Assembly (NCBI RefSeq): GCF_010671595.1
Contig: NZ_JAABOP010000001.1
Span: forward strand, 682,001 to 746,000
Source of the DNA: Muriicola jejuensis
GTDB taxonomy: Bacteria > Bacteroidota > Bacteroidia > Flavobacteriales > Flavobacteriaceae
Direction of reading: 5' to 3'
Length of the DNA stretch: 64,000 nt
Below the pieces are notes generated by a model. The model saw only the letters and a list, made by a program, of their open reading frames with translations, had not been told where the DNA came from and did no database searches. This document shows positions 28,959 through 37,137 of this stretch, one piece after another. The number at the start of each line of letters is the position of its first letter. Positions within the stretch are counted from its first letter, which is position 1. Both the position numbers and the translations under genes were made by a program.

Positions 28959-29800
28959 TATTTATTTCGCTTAAAGAATTCAGCGCTGTCTTTAAATGTG
29001 GTAAGGGTGATCTCGGGTTCACTGAAAAGATAGCACCTGGAGGTCCCGGTAAGGCTGATCTGAAGCCGGTTCCTCGCAAAGATCCTGGTATCCGCTGATC
29101 CGGAGAAAGACGCCCTCAGATCATCCACCTCAAAGTCCTGGGCGCGCAATTTACCATCCCCTTTTATCTCCAGGTCAAAACTACCCGAAGTGCCCTCCAT
29201 CTGAAGAACAGTATTGTCCTGAATATTTACAGAGCCTGAAAAGGAATTGACGTAGAGCTGAGCGTCCGACTTTTGTCGCATATCTACGGCCAGGCTGTCT
29301 GCGGTCATAGTGAACTCCCCTTTGCTGTTATCCCGCATTTCAACCGAGAGGTTGCCCACATCTCCATCGAGTACGACACGGGAATCTCCCCGGGTCTCAA
29401 TTCGCAACGCATCGGTATTGAGTTTTTCCCCTTCCCCGGTTTCAACCCTTCCGGCCTGTACAATGATCGCATCGAGCTGGGAAAAGGAAACGACAATGGA
29501 AAGTTCCTTTTTTGCCGTGATATCGTAAAAGGAGGAGATAACCAGGGTTCCGTCATTCACCTTGAACTTGATCACATCCACCAGGTTATCATCAGCGGTA
29601 ATTGTATACGCTTCTTCCGCGGATCTTTTTAAAACGATCTGCAGGTCGTGTAGCAGTTCGAGCCTGGAAAAAGGCGGAAGGGATTCCGTCACCGTAGTGA
29701 CTTCTCGGTTCCCTTTCAATTTGGGTTTTCTCTGGGCTTGCAATTCTAAAGTACAGGTGAAGAGGAACAGGACGAGTAGGAATCTCAAGGCTATTTTCAT
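28958..29800 (-). CDS. Secreted GIN-domain (DUF2807) protein
   Basis: 280 residues with a signal peptide (ending near TLELQAQ) and the regular short beta-strand repeats of the head-GIN/DUF2807 fold (RVVLDGDVGNLSVEMRDNSKG; GSGDGKL-like turns such as IKGDGKLRAQDF). Such right-handed beta-helix proteins are common in Bacteroidota periplasm or cell surface; the role is unknown. It is a single gene ending at the shared terminator with pckA. Confidence 0.82.
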   Translation of the reverse strand: MKIALRFLLVLFLFTCTLELQAQRKPKLKGNREVTTVTESLPPFSRLELLHDLQIVLKRSAEEAYTITADDNLVDVIKFKVNDGTLVISSFYDITAKKELSIVVSFSQLDAIIVQAGRVETGEGEKLNTDALRIETRGDSRVVLDGDVGNLSVEMRDNSKGEFTMTADSLAVDMRQKSDAQLYVNSFSGSVNIQDNTVLQMEGTSGSFDLEIKGDGKLRAQDFEVDDLRASFSGSADTRIFARNRLQISLTGTSRCYLFSEPEITLTTFKDSAEFFKRNK

Positions 29801-29890
29801 GGAAGCTGGAAATTATTGGACATTATCTGAAATAAAGATATTACAATTTCTTCAAGAACATGAATACAAAGCACACCATACCAAAAAGCA

Positions 29891-29928
29891 AAAAACCCAT
29901 CCGAATCAAATTTCAACGGATGGGTTTC
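29891..29928 (-). terminator. Terminator of the respiratory operon
   Basis: An 11-bp perfect stem AAACCCATCCG / CGGATGGGTTT (29893-29903 with 29917-29927) with a T tract on the minus strand, 20 bases after the coxI stop. Confidence 0.9.
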
Positions 29929-29946
29929 AGTTTTGCAAAGGAGGTT

Positions 29947-31767
29947 TTAGTGATTCAACTCCTCTTCATCCTTGTGAAGGGGTACGTTCTGGGGAACAAA
30001 ATCCTGCCCTTTGATCACGTACTCCCCATTGGGAAGTGTTTTGCTGTAGTCATATGCCCATCGGTGTACATGGGGGATCTCTCCTTCCCAGTTACCGTGG
30101 AAGTGCTCGATTGGCGCTGTCCACTCAAGGGTGTTGGAATTCCATGGGTTCTGAACGGTGGGTTTGCCGTAGAACATACTGTGTACAAAGTTGTAAAGGA
30201 ATACCAGCTGGGCCGCACCTGCGATCAGGGCGAACACAGTGATCAGCACGTTCACGTCTGTAAGCTCGTCAAACATCGGGAAGGCCGTATTCTGGTAGTA
30301 CCTCCTGGGCACTCCTGCCATTCCCACGAAGTGCATCGGGAAGAAGACCCCGTAGGCACAGACCGCGGTTACCCAGAAATGCACATACCCCAGATTCTTG
30401 TTCATCATGCGCTTGAACATCTTTGGGAACCAGTGGTATACCCCGGCGAAAAGACCGTAAAGTGCAGAAATCCCCATTACCAGGTGGAAGTGAGCCACCA
30501 CAAAATAGGTATCGTGCACGTTGATATCGAGGGTACTGTCCCCGAGGATGATCCCGGTAAGTCCACCCGTGATAAAGGTAGAAACCAGACCGATAGAGAA
30601 CAGCATGGCTGGATTCAACTGGAGGTTCCCCTTCCAGAGCGTCGTGATATAGTTAAATGCCTTTACTGCCGAAGGGATAGCGATCAACAGGGTTGTGAAG
30701 GTGAACACAGACCCGAGGAAAGGGTTCATCCCGGAAATGAACATATGGTGCCCCCATACGATCGTGGAAAGGAAGGCAATGGCCAGAATAGAGGCCACCA
30801 TCGCCCTGTACCCGAAGATAGGCTTCCTGGCGTTGGTCGACATCACCTCAGAGGTGATACCGAGAGCAGGCAATAAGACGATATATACCTCAGGGTGTCC
30901 GAGGAACCAGAACAGGTGTTCGTAAAGTACCGGGGATCCTCCCTGGTAATGCAATACTTCTCCCTGAATAAAAATATCCGAAAGGAAGAAAGAGGTGCCA
31001 AAACTTCTGTCCATGATCAACAGCAATGCCGCAGAAAGGAGGACGGGGAAGGAGATCACACCGATAATTGCCGTTACGAAGAACGCCCATATGGTCAGGG
31101 GAAGCCTGGTCATGGACATCCCCTTGGTGCGCAAATTAATGACCGTTACGATATAATTCAGAGATCCCAGTAGTGATGATGCGATAAAGATCGCCATGGA
31201 AACCAGCCAGAGCGTCATACCCATTCCGGATCCGGGCTGAGCCATAGGCAGGGCACTAAGTGGCGGATAGATGGTCCATCCCGCAGCCGCAGGACCTGCT
31301 TCCACGAAGAGGGAAATCACCATAATGACACTCGAAGTAAAGAACATCCAGTAAGACAACATGTTCAGGAAGCCCGAGGCCATATCCCTTGCTCCGATCT
31401 GCAATGGGATCAGGAGGTTACTAAAGGTACCGCTCAATCCCGCAGTCAGTACGAAGAACACCATGATGGTTCCGTGTATGGTCACGAGGGCGAGGTAAAT
31501 ATCGGCATCCATTACCCCGTCTGGAGCCCATTTGCCCAGAAGGGCCTCAAAAATGGGAAAAGATTCTCCCGGCCAGGCCAGTTGCATCCTGAAGAGAAGC
31601 GACATGGCTATTCCGATGATCCCCATGATCAGACCCGTGATCAGGTACTGCTTGGAGATCATTTTATGGTCCTGGCTGAAGATATATTTGGTGACGAACG
31701 TCTCCTTGTGATGATGCCCATGATCGTGAGCGTGATCATCAACATGTGCGTGTGCTGTAGCAGACAT
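29947..31767 (-). CDS. coxA: Cytochrome c oxidase subunit I
   Basis: 606 residues with 12 or more membrane helices. Catalytic landmarks are intact: GHPEVYI (cross-linked His-Tyr of the CuB site), VWGHHMF (CuB histidines) and HDTYFVVAHFHLVM (heme a and a3 histidines). It is the A-type heme-copper oxidase core that reduces oxygen and pumps protons. The N-terminal tail is unusual, with eight His between residues 6 and 20. It is the last gene of the actABCDEF-coxII-coxI operon; subunits III and IV are at the locus ending at 2770. Confidence 0.97.
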   Translation of the reverse strand: MSATAHAHVDDHAHDHGHHHKETFVTKYIFSQDHKMISKQYLITGLIMGIIGIAMSLLFRMQLAWPGESFPIFEALLGKWAPDGVMDADIYLALVTIHGTIMVFFVLTAGLSGTFSNLLIPLQIGARDMASGFLNMLSYWMFFTSSVIMVISLFVEAGPAAAGWTIYPPLSALPMAQPGSGMGMTLWLVSMAIFIASSLLGSLNYIVTVINLRTKGMSMTRLPLTIWAFFVTAIIGVISFPVLLSAALLLIMDRSFGTSFFLSDIFIQGEVLHYQGGSPVLYEHLFWFLGHPEVYIVLLPALGITSEVMSTNARKPIFGYRAMVASILAIAFLSTIVWGHHMFISGMNPFLGSVFTFTTLLIAIPSAVKAFNYITTLWKGNLQLNPAMLFSIGLVSTFITGGLTGIILGDSTLDINVHDTYFVVAHFHLVMGISALYGLFAGVYHWFPKMFKRMMNKNLGYVHFWVTAVCAYGVFFPMHFVGMAGVPRRYYQNTAFPMFDELTDVNVLITVFALIAGAAQLVFLYNFVHSMFYGKPTVQNPWNSNTLEWTAPIEHFHGNWEGEIPHVHRWAYDYSKTLPNGEYVIKGQDFVPQNVPLHKDEEELNH

Positions 31768-31815
31768 AATCTAATTTAATTTTTATTAATTTTCTTTTCT
31801 AGCCTTGATTTTATT

Positions 31816-32874
31816 TTAATTCATGGATGCCATGAGCTGGGAGAAGGTCTGTTGACTTTCCATCCACGCGTTGTATTCTTCTTCCGACTCGACAATGATC
31901 TTCATCTGCATGTTGTAATGGGATTTCCCGCAGATCTTATTGCAGAGCAGGATGTAGTCGAATTCCCATGGGTCGGAATTGGGTTCCCCGCTGGCAGCCC
32001 GTTCCGCCCTGATGGCGTTGGTCCTCTTCACCTTGTCGATCACGTCGGGGTTGAGGCGCATTTCTTCCGTGGTTATCGTAGGAGTAAAGGAGAACTCCGT
32101 GATCATACCCGGAACGCAGTTCATCTGCGCCCTGAAATGGGGCATATATGCAGAGTGCAATACATCCTGAGAACGGAACCTGAAATTGACCTTTCTCCCA
32201 ACGGGCAGGTGTAATTCTTTCACGATCACATCGTCGTTCGAATAGGGATCCGACTCATCCAGCCCAAGAACGTTAGCGCGGTCGATATCGATCATGCGCA
32301 CGTTGGCGCCTCCCAGGACATTGTCTGCTCCCCCGTAGCGCGCGGTCCAGTTGAATTGCTGGGCGTACAGCTCCACGATAAGCGGATCGTCCTCGTCATT
32401 GACGTCCATGATATTGGTCCAGGTGTAAAGCCCCCAGAGGATAAGTCCGGCCAGGACGAACACCGGGATGATGGTCCAGATAAATTCGAGTCGGTCATTA
32501 TCCGCATAGAACAAAGCCTTTTTCCCTTTTTCCCCTTTGTACTTGTAGGAGAAGTAGTGAAGGAGGGCCTGGGTCACGGTCTGTACGAAGAAGATGATCA
32601 CGAATGACCAGAGCATCAGGCTGTCATAACTCTGCCCGTGTTCCGAGGCTGCTTCCGGAAGGAGTACCTTGGTGTATTTCCAGAAACTAAATATGGTGAT
32701 GCCATAAATAAAGATCAGGAAGGCAAACATCAGGTACCCGTTGTACTTGTTGTCTTTATCACTGGCCACCTGGGAATTCTCTGCCTTGATCTGAGACAAT
32801 TCAAAGATCTTGGTCATTTGCCAGATCGCGATGGCCACTAAGATTAAAACAAGTATCGTAAGTAATGTAGTCAT
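31816..32874 (-). CDS. coxB: Cytochrome c oxidase subunit II
   Basis: 352 residues. The CuA site is complete: His in DVLHSAYMPHF and the CNKICGKSHYNM loop (CxxxCxxxHxxM). Four hydrophobic segments are seen where two are usual, so there is extra membrane material at the N-terminus. A 35-residue insertion precedes the CuA loop. There is no fused cytochrome c domain, so electrons must come from a separate cytochrome, probably ActA or ActE of the same operon. Confidence 0.96.
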   Translation of the reverse strand: MTTLLTILVLILVAIAIWQMTKIFELSQIKAENSQVASDKDNKYNGYLMFAFLIFIYGITIFSFWKYTKVLLPEAASEHGQSYDSLMLWSFVIIFFVQTVTQALLHYFSYKYKGEKGKKALFYADNDRLEFIWTIIPVFVLAGLILWGLYTWTNIMDVNDEDDPLIVELYAQQFNWTARYGGADNVLGGANVRMIDIDRANVLGLDESDPYSNDDVIVKELHLPVGRKVNFRFRSQDVLHSAYMPHFRAQMNCVPGMITEFSFTPTITTEEMRLNPDVIDKVKRTNAIRAERAASGEPNSDPWEFDYILLCNKICGKSHYNMQMKIIVESEEEYNAWMESQQTFSQLMASMN

Positions 32875-32903
32875 TATCTAAACTAAATAAGTTACTGTAA
32901 TCA

Positions 32904-34268
32904 TTAATAGTGAAAATGCCTGCTCTCCTCGATAAAAGGGTTCCTTTTGGGCTGGAGGGGGACCTTGGTCAAAGACCTGAACACCCATAAAATAAAAATT
33001 CCAGCGAAGAAACACACAGCTCCGAGTTCAGGGATCCCAATGAACCACTGATCACCCACAGTACCCGGCATCACCATATTAAACACATCGATGTAATGCC
33101 CTGCAAGGATTACGATTCCCGCCATGATCACGAACCAGTTAACCCTCTTGTAGTCACTGTTCATAAGAACCAGAAGGGGGAACACGAAATTCATTGCGAC
33201 CATGCCGAAGAAAGGCAACTTATAATCCTCGATACGAGTAACGAAATACGTGACCTCTTCGGGAATATTCGCATACCAGATCAGCATGAACTGACTAAAC
33301 CAAAGATACGTCCAGAAGATGCTGAATCCAAACATGAATTTTGCCAAATCATGGATATGGCTGTCATTCACATCGGGCAAATACCCTTTGGATTTGAGAT
33401 AGATGGTTACCATGGCGATCACAGTGATGCCGGAAACCATCATGCTGGCGAATACGTACCACCCAAACAGGGTGCTAAACCAGTGGGGGTCGATACTCAT
33501 GATCCAATCCCATGACATCATGGATTCAGTGACGAGGTAGAAGACCAGGAAGCCCGCAGACCACCTGAAATTCTTTACGAAGTTTTTGTTGTCCTCTGCT
33601 TCGTCCTGAGCGAGCGACAGACGTCTGGAGACCTCCCTGTAGAGGATCCAGCCACCGAGGAAGACCGCGGCGCGGATCAGGAAAAAGGTCGGGTTCAGAT
33701 AACCTGCCTTCCCCTGAATGAGCTTGTCCTCAGCCACTACTTCCGGATCCATCCATAGGAAGAGGTGATTAAAGTGCATTACCGAGAGGATGAAGATAAC
33801 AAAGATGACAATTCCCCCGGGGACCAGGTAGGAGGTGATTCCTTCCATAACCCTGAAGAGCAGGGGCGACCATCCGGCCTGGGAAGCCCGTTGTATGGCA
33901 TAAAACGCCAGAACCCCCAGAGATATCATAAAGAAAAAGAAGGCGGCCACGTAGAGTGCAGACCACGGCCTGTTCTGAAGCTGATGCATGAGGTGCTCAT
34001 CGTGAGAAGCTCCGTGCTCCGACTCGGCGGCATGACCGGCTTCTTCAGCAGGGTGCTCTGCCGCATCGGGGTGCTCACCTGCCGCAGCAGGATGTTCGCT
34101 TTCCTCGGCATGCGTTCCTCCGTGCCCGTCGTCGTCATGCGCAGTCACCATCGCTCTGGCTTCTTCCGGTGTGGAAGGGACGGAAACAAATCCTACCCCC
34201 ATCCCAAGGATTCCCAGGGCCATAAGGACAATTGCTCCGATCTTAAGTCTGTTAGAAAACGTATACAT
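32904..34268 (-). CDS. actF: Alternative complex III subunit ActF (quinol:cytochrome c oxidoreductase)
   Basis: 454 residues with about ten membrane helices and YVASMM/IMSIDPHWFST-type segments typical of ActF, a membrane subunit related to NrfD/ActC. It belongs to the quinol-oxidising complex that replaces cytochrome bc1. Between the first two helices lies a His/Glu/Ala-rich insertion (about residues 41-96, eleven His) of low complexity. It is followed by coxII after 29 bases. Confidence 0.92.
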   Translation of the reverse strand: MYTFSNRLKIGAIVLMALGILGMGVGFVSVPSTPEEARAMVTAHDDDGHGGTHAEESEHPAAAGEHPDAAEHPAEEAGHAAESEHGASHDEHLMHQLQNRPWSALYVAAFFFFMISLGVLAFYAIQRASQAGWSPLLFRVMEGITSYLVPGGIVIFVIFILSVMHFNHLFLWMDPEVVAEDKLIQGKAGYLNPTFFLIRAAVFLGGWILYREVSRRLSLAQDEAEDNKNFVKNFRWSAGFLVFYLVTESMMSWDWIMSIDPHWFSTLFGWYVFASMMVSGITVIAMVTIYLKSKGYLPDVNDSHIHDLAKFMFGFSIFWTYLWFSQFMLIWYANIPEEVTYFVTRIEDYKLPFFGMVAMNFVFPLLVLMNSDYKRVNWFVIMAGIVILAGHYIDVFNMVMPGTVGDQWFIGIPELGAVCFFAGIFILWVFRSLTKVPLQPKRNPFIEESRHFHY

Positions 34269-34284
34269 AGTTGCTGTCTGTATC

Positions 34285-34845
34285 TTATTTAGTTAGGTCC
34301 TGCTTGAGTTTCATAACGTATTCTGCCACTTGCCAGCGCTCCTCGTAGTTGAGTTGCCCGGCATAGGAACCCATGGAATTCAGGCCGTAATAGATCGTGT
34401 GGTAGGTGGAACCTACATTGATATTCCTGGCGGCATCGGCATAACTCGGCACTCCGAGGATCTTCTCCCTTTTTACCAGTGTACCCTGCCCGTCTCCATT
34501 TGCTCCGTGGCAGATTGCACAATAGATATCGTATAATTCCTTTCCAACTGCCAGGTTGGCTTCCGCATTGAGGGAGTCGAGCGGACTTGGCTGTAGTCTG
34601 GCCATGTCCTTGCCGGCCAGATCATTGGCGAACTCATAGGGCAGCCAACCCCTGGAGATGGTATTCTCTGCCGGTTGCATGGCTTCTGAGCCATTGGGCA
34701 GGAAGTCGACCTGCTGATAGGTCTCATAGCCCACCGGAAAATACATGTTAGGCATGTACTGGTAGTTAGGCTTGTCCTTGTCTGCACAAGAGATCAGGCC
34801 CACCAAAGCGGTGAATAATATTCCTATTTTGAGTAAATGCTTCAT
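34285..34845 (-). CDS. actE: Alternative complex III subunit ActE (mono-heme cytochrome c lipoprotein)
   Basis: 186 residues starting with a lipoprotein signal (FTALVGLISCAD). One heme-c site, CAICHG, with Met ligands possible in the C-terminal part (GSYAGQLNYEERWQVAEYVMKL). ActE carries electrons out of the alternative complex III, probably to the oxidase encoded two genes downstream. Its stop is 16 bases before the actF start. Confidence 0.94.
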   Translation of the reverse strand: MKHLLKIGILFTALVGLISCADKDKPNYQYMPNMYFPVGYETYQQVDFLPNGSEAMQPAENTISRGWLPYEFANDLAGKDMARLQPSPLDSLNAEANLAVGKELYDIYCAICHGANGDGQGTLVKREKILGVPSYADAARNINVGSTYHTIYYGLNSMGSYAGQLNYEERWQVAEYVMKLKQDLTK

Positions 34846-34855
34846 ATCTCCTGAA

Positions 34856-35377
34856 CTACTTTTCTACCTTGTTAATCTCTACTGCTCCCGATTCCTGCAA
34901 AAGGGTCATCAGGCCTTTCTCATCTCCGTGCACCTCTATTTCCATGACGAAATGGTCATCGGTGGTCCTCACATCAGGGTTCTCCGCTTTTTTAAATGGC
35001 CAGAGCCTGCTCCTGAGGTAAAAGGTGATCACCATGAGGTGAGCTGCAAAAAATACGGTCATCTCGAACATGATCGGGACGAAGGCAGGCATGTTCTCGA
35101 TATAACTGAAACTCGGTTTTCCGCCTATATCCTGAGGCCAGTCCACGATCATGATATAGTTCATCATCACGATGGCCACAATCAGTCCCAGACAGCCGTA
35201 CATGAAGGAGGTGATGGCGATGCGCGTGGGTGCAAGGCCCATGGCCTTGTCCAGCCCGTGTACGGGAAAAGGGCAATACACTTCCTCGATGTGGTGTTTG
35301 GTAGCCTTTACCTTTTTGACAGCCTGCATCAGGATGTCATCATCGTTGAAATAAGCATGTATAACTTTAGAGGCCAT
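34856..35377 (-). CDS. actD: Alternative complex III subunit ActD (DUF3341)
   Basis: 173 residues with two membrane helices (about 55-75 and 97-117) and a soluble N-terminal domain starting HAYFNDDDILMQAVKKV, the DUF3341 pattern. ActD is a cofactor-free membrane subunit. It starts 2 bases after the actC stop. Confidence 0.93.
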   Translation of the reverse strand: MASKVIHAYFNDDDILMQAVKKVKATKHHIEEVYCPFPVHGLDKAMGLAPTRIAITSFMYGCLGLIVAIVMMNYIMIVDWPQDIGGKPSFSYIENMPAFVPIMFEMTVFFAAHLMVITFYLRSRLWPFKKAENPDVRTTDDHFVMEIEVHGDEKGLMTLLQESGAVEINKVEK

Positions 35378-35379
35378 AA

Positions 35380-37104
35380 TTACTGTTTCTTGTTTAATTT
35401 CTCTGCCTGACCCGCCCAGTCGTCTCTCTGTGCCCTGCCCGGGAAGGCCCCGGTAAGTTGATCCAACATATCGTATTCCGCCTCGGTCATCTTACTGACC
35501 TGGGCAAAGGTGAATATCCCGATCTGGTTCAGGGTCTTTTCCATTTTGGGCCCTATCCCTTTTACCTTTTTCAAATCGTCTGCCTTGTCCTTCGCAGGAT
35601 CGAATGTTCCTAATTTAGCCAGTAGTTCGGATGCATCGGCCCTTGGAATTTGCTGGGAAACGGCTTCTGTCCTGGTTTCCTTCATCGGTGCCTTACCGGA
35701 GGGCATCTGGTAAAGGGGTTTACTCGCATCTCTCAATTTCTTGTATTTGGATCCGGAGGATTTCAGGATGGACTTTACTTCTGCCTGCGCGATCACGGGG
35801 AAGGTCCTGGCATACAATAAAAACAGTACGAAGAAAAACCCAATCGTTCCGATAAAGATCCCGATATCTACAAAGGTGGGCGAGAACATGGTCCAGGAGG
35901 ATGGAAGGTAATCCCTGTGGAGGGAGGTCACGATGATCACGAAACGCTCGAACCACATCCCGATGTTCACCACGATGGAGATCACAAAGGAGATCACGAT
36001 ACTGGTCCTGATCTTTTTGAACCACATCACCTGAGGTGAAACCACGTTACAGCTCATCATAAGCAGGTAGGCCCACCAGTAAGGTCCTGTAGCACGGTTC
36101 AGGAAGGCGTACTGCTCGTATTCCACCCCTGAGTACCAGGCTATGAACAATTCCGTGATATAGGCGCACCCTACGATGGAACCGGTCACCATGATGATGA
36201 TGTTCATCAGTTCGATGTGTTGAACGGTGATATAGGCCTCCAGGTTGGATACTTTCCTCATGATGATCAAAAGGGTCTGTACCATGGCAAAACCGGAGAA
36301 GATCGCCCCGGCCACAAAATAGGGAGGGAAGATCGTGGTGTGCCAACCCGGGATCACGGAGGTGGCAAAGTCGAAGGATACGATGGTGTGTACAGAGAGT
36401 ACCAGCGGAGTAGCCAGACCTGCCAGAACGAGGGAAACCTCTTCAAAGCGCTGCCAGTCCTTAGCCCTTCCTGTCCACCCAAAACTCACCAGGCTGTAGA
36501 TCTTCTTCTGGAAAGGTTTTACGGCCCTGTCGCGAATCATCGCAAAGTCGGGCAACAACCCTGTCCACCAGAATACGAGGGATACGGATAAATAGGTAGA
36601 GATCGCAAATACGTCCCAAAGCAGAGGAGAGTTAAAGTTGACCCAGAGTGAACCGAATTGGTTCGGGATCGGAACTACCCAGTACGCAAGCCAGGGCCTA
36701 CCCATGTGGATGATTGGAAACAATCCAGCCTGAATCACCGAAAAGATGGTCATGGCCTCAGCAGAACGGTTGATCGCCATTCTCCACTTCTGACGGAAGA
36801 GCAATAGTACCGCTGAGATCAGTGTTCCGGCGTGACCGATACCCACCCACCATACGAAGTTGGTGATGTCCCAGGCCCAGTTGACCGTCTTATTGAGTCC
36901 CCAAGTACCAATACCCGTGGAAATCGTATAAATAATAGCACCTATTCCCCAGAGTAGTGCCGCCAGGGCTATGGAAAATACTATCCACCACTGCCTGTTG
37001 GCCCTTCCTTCTATAGGAGCTGCGATGTCTACCGAAACGTCGTGGTAGTCTTTGTCTCCTATAACAAGGGGCTTCCTAATTGGTGCTTCGTAATGCGACG
37101 CCAT
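35380..37104 (-). CDS. actC: Alternative complex III subunit ActC (NrfD-like) with C-terminal HhH domain
   Basis: 574 residues. The first 450 or so are a ten-helix NrfD/PsrC-type quinol-binding membrane subunit (WWVGIGHAGTLISAVLLLF; FGSLWVNFNSPLLWDVFAIS). Residues 509-574 are an added helix-hairpin-helix domain (DDLKKVKGIGPKMEKTLNQI), joined by a charged linker of about 65 residues. The tail resembles the one on ribosomal protein S2 in this window (61398-61646). ActC helps oxidise quinol and may move protons; the tail's job is unknown. Confidence 0.95.
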   Translation of the reverse strand: MASHYEAPIRKPLVIGDKDYHDVSVDIAAPIEGRANRQWWIVFSIALAALLWGIGAIIYTISTGIGTWGLNKTVNWAWDITNFVWWVGIGHAGTLISAVLLLFRQKWRMAINRSAEAMTIFSVIQAGLFPIIHMGRPWLAYWVVPIPNQFGSLWVNFNSPLLWDVFAISTYLSVSLVFWWTGLLPDFAMIRDRAVKPFQKKIYSLVSFGWTGRAKDWQRFEEVSLVLAGLATPLVLSVHTIVSFDFATSVIPGWHTTIFPPYFVAGAIFSGFAMVQTLLIIMRKVSNLEAYITVQHIELMNIIIMVTGSIVGCAYITELFIAWYSGVEYEQYAFLNRATGPYWWAYLLMMSCNVVSPQVMWFKKIRTSIVISFVISIVVNIGMWFERFVIIVTSLHRDYLPSSWTMFSPTFVDIGIFIGTIGFFFVLFLLYARTFPVIAQAEVKSILKSSGSKYKKLRDASKPLYQMPSGKAPMKETRTEAVSQQIPRADASELLAKLGTFDPAKDKADDLKKVKGIGPKMEKTLNQIGIFTFAQVSKMTEAEYDMLDQLTGAFPGRAQRDDWAGQAEKLNKKQ

Positions 37105-37137
37105 AGATTTCTGTTATGTTAGGTTTTTTCTTCTAAT

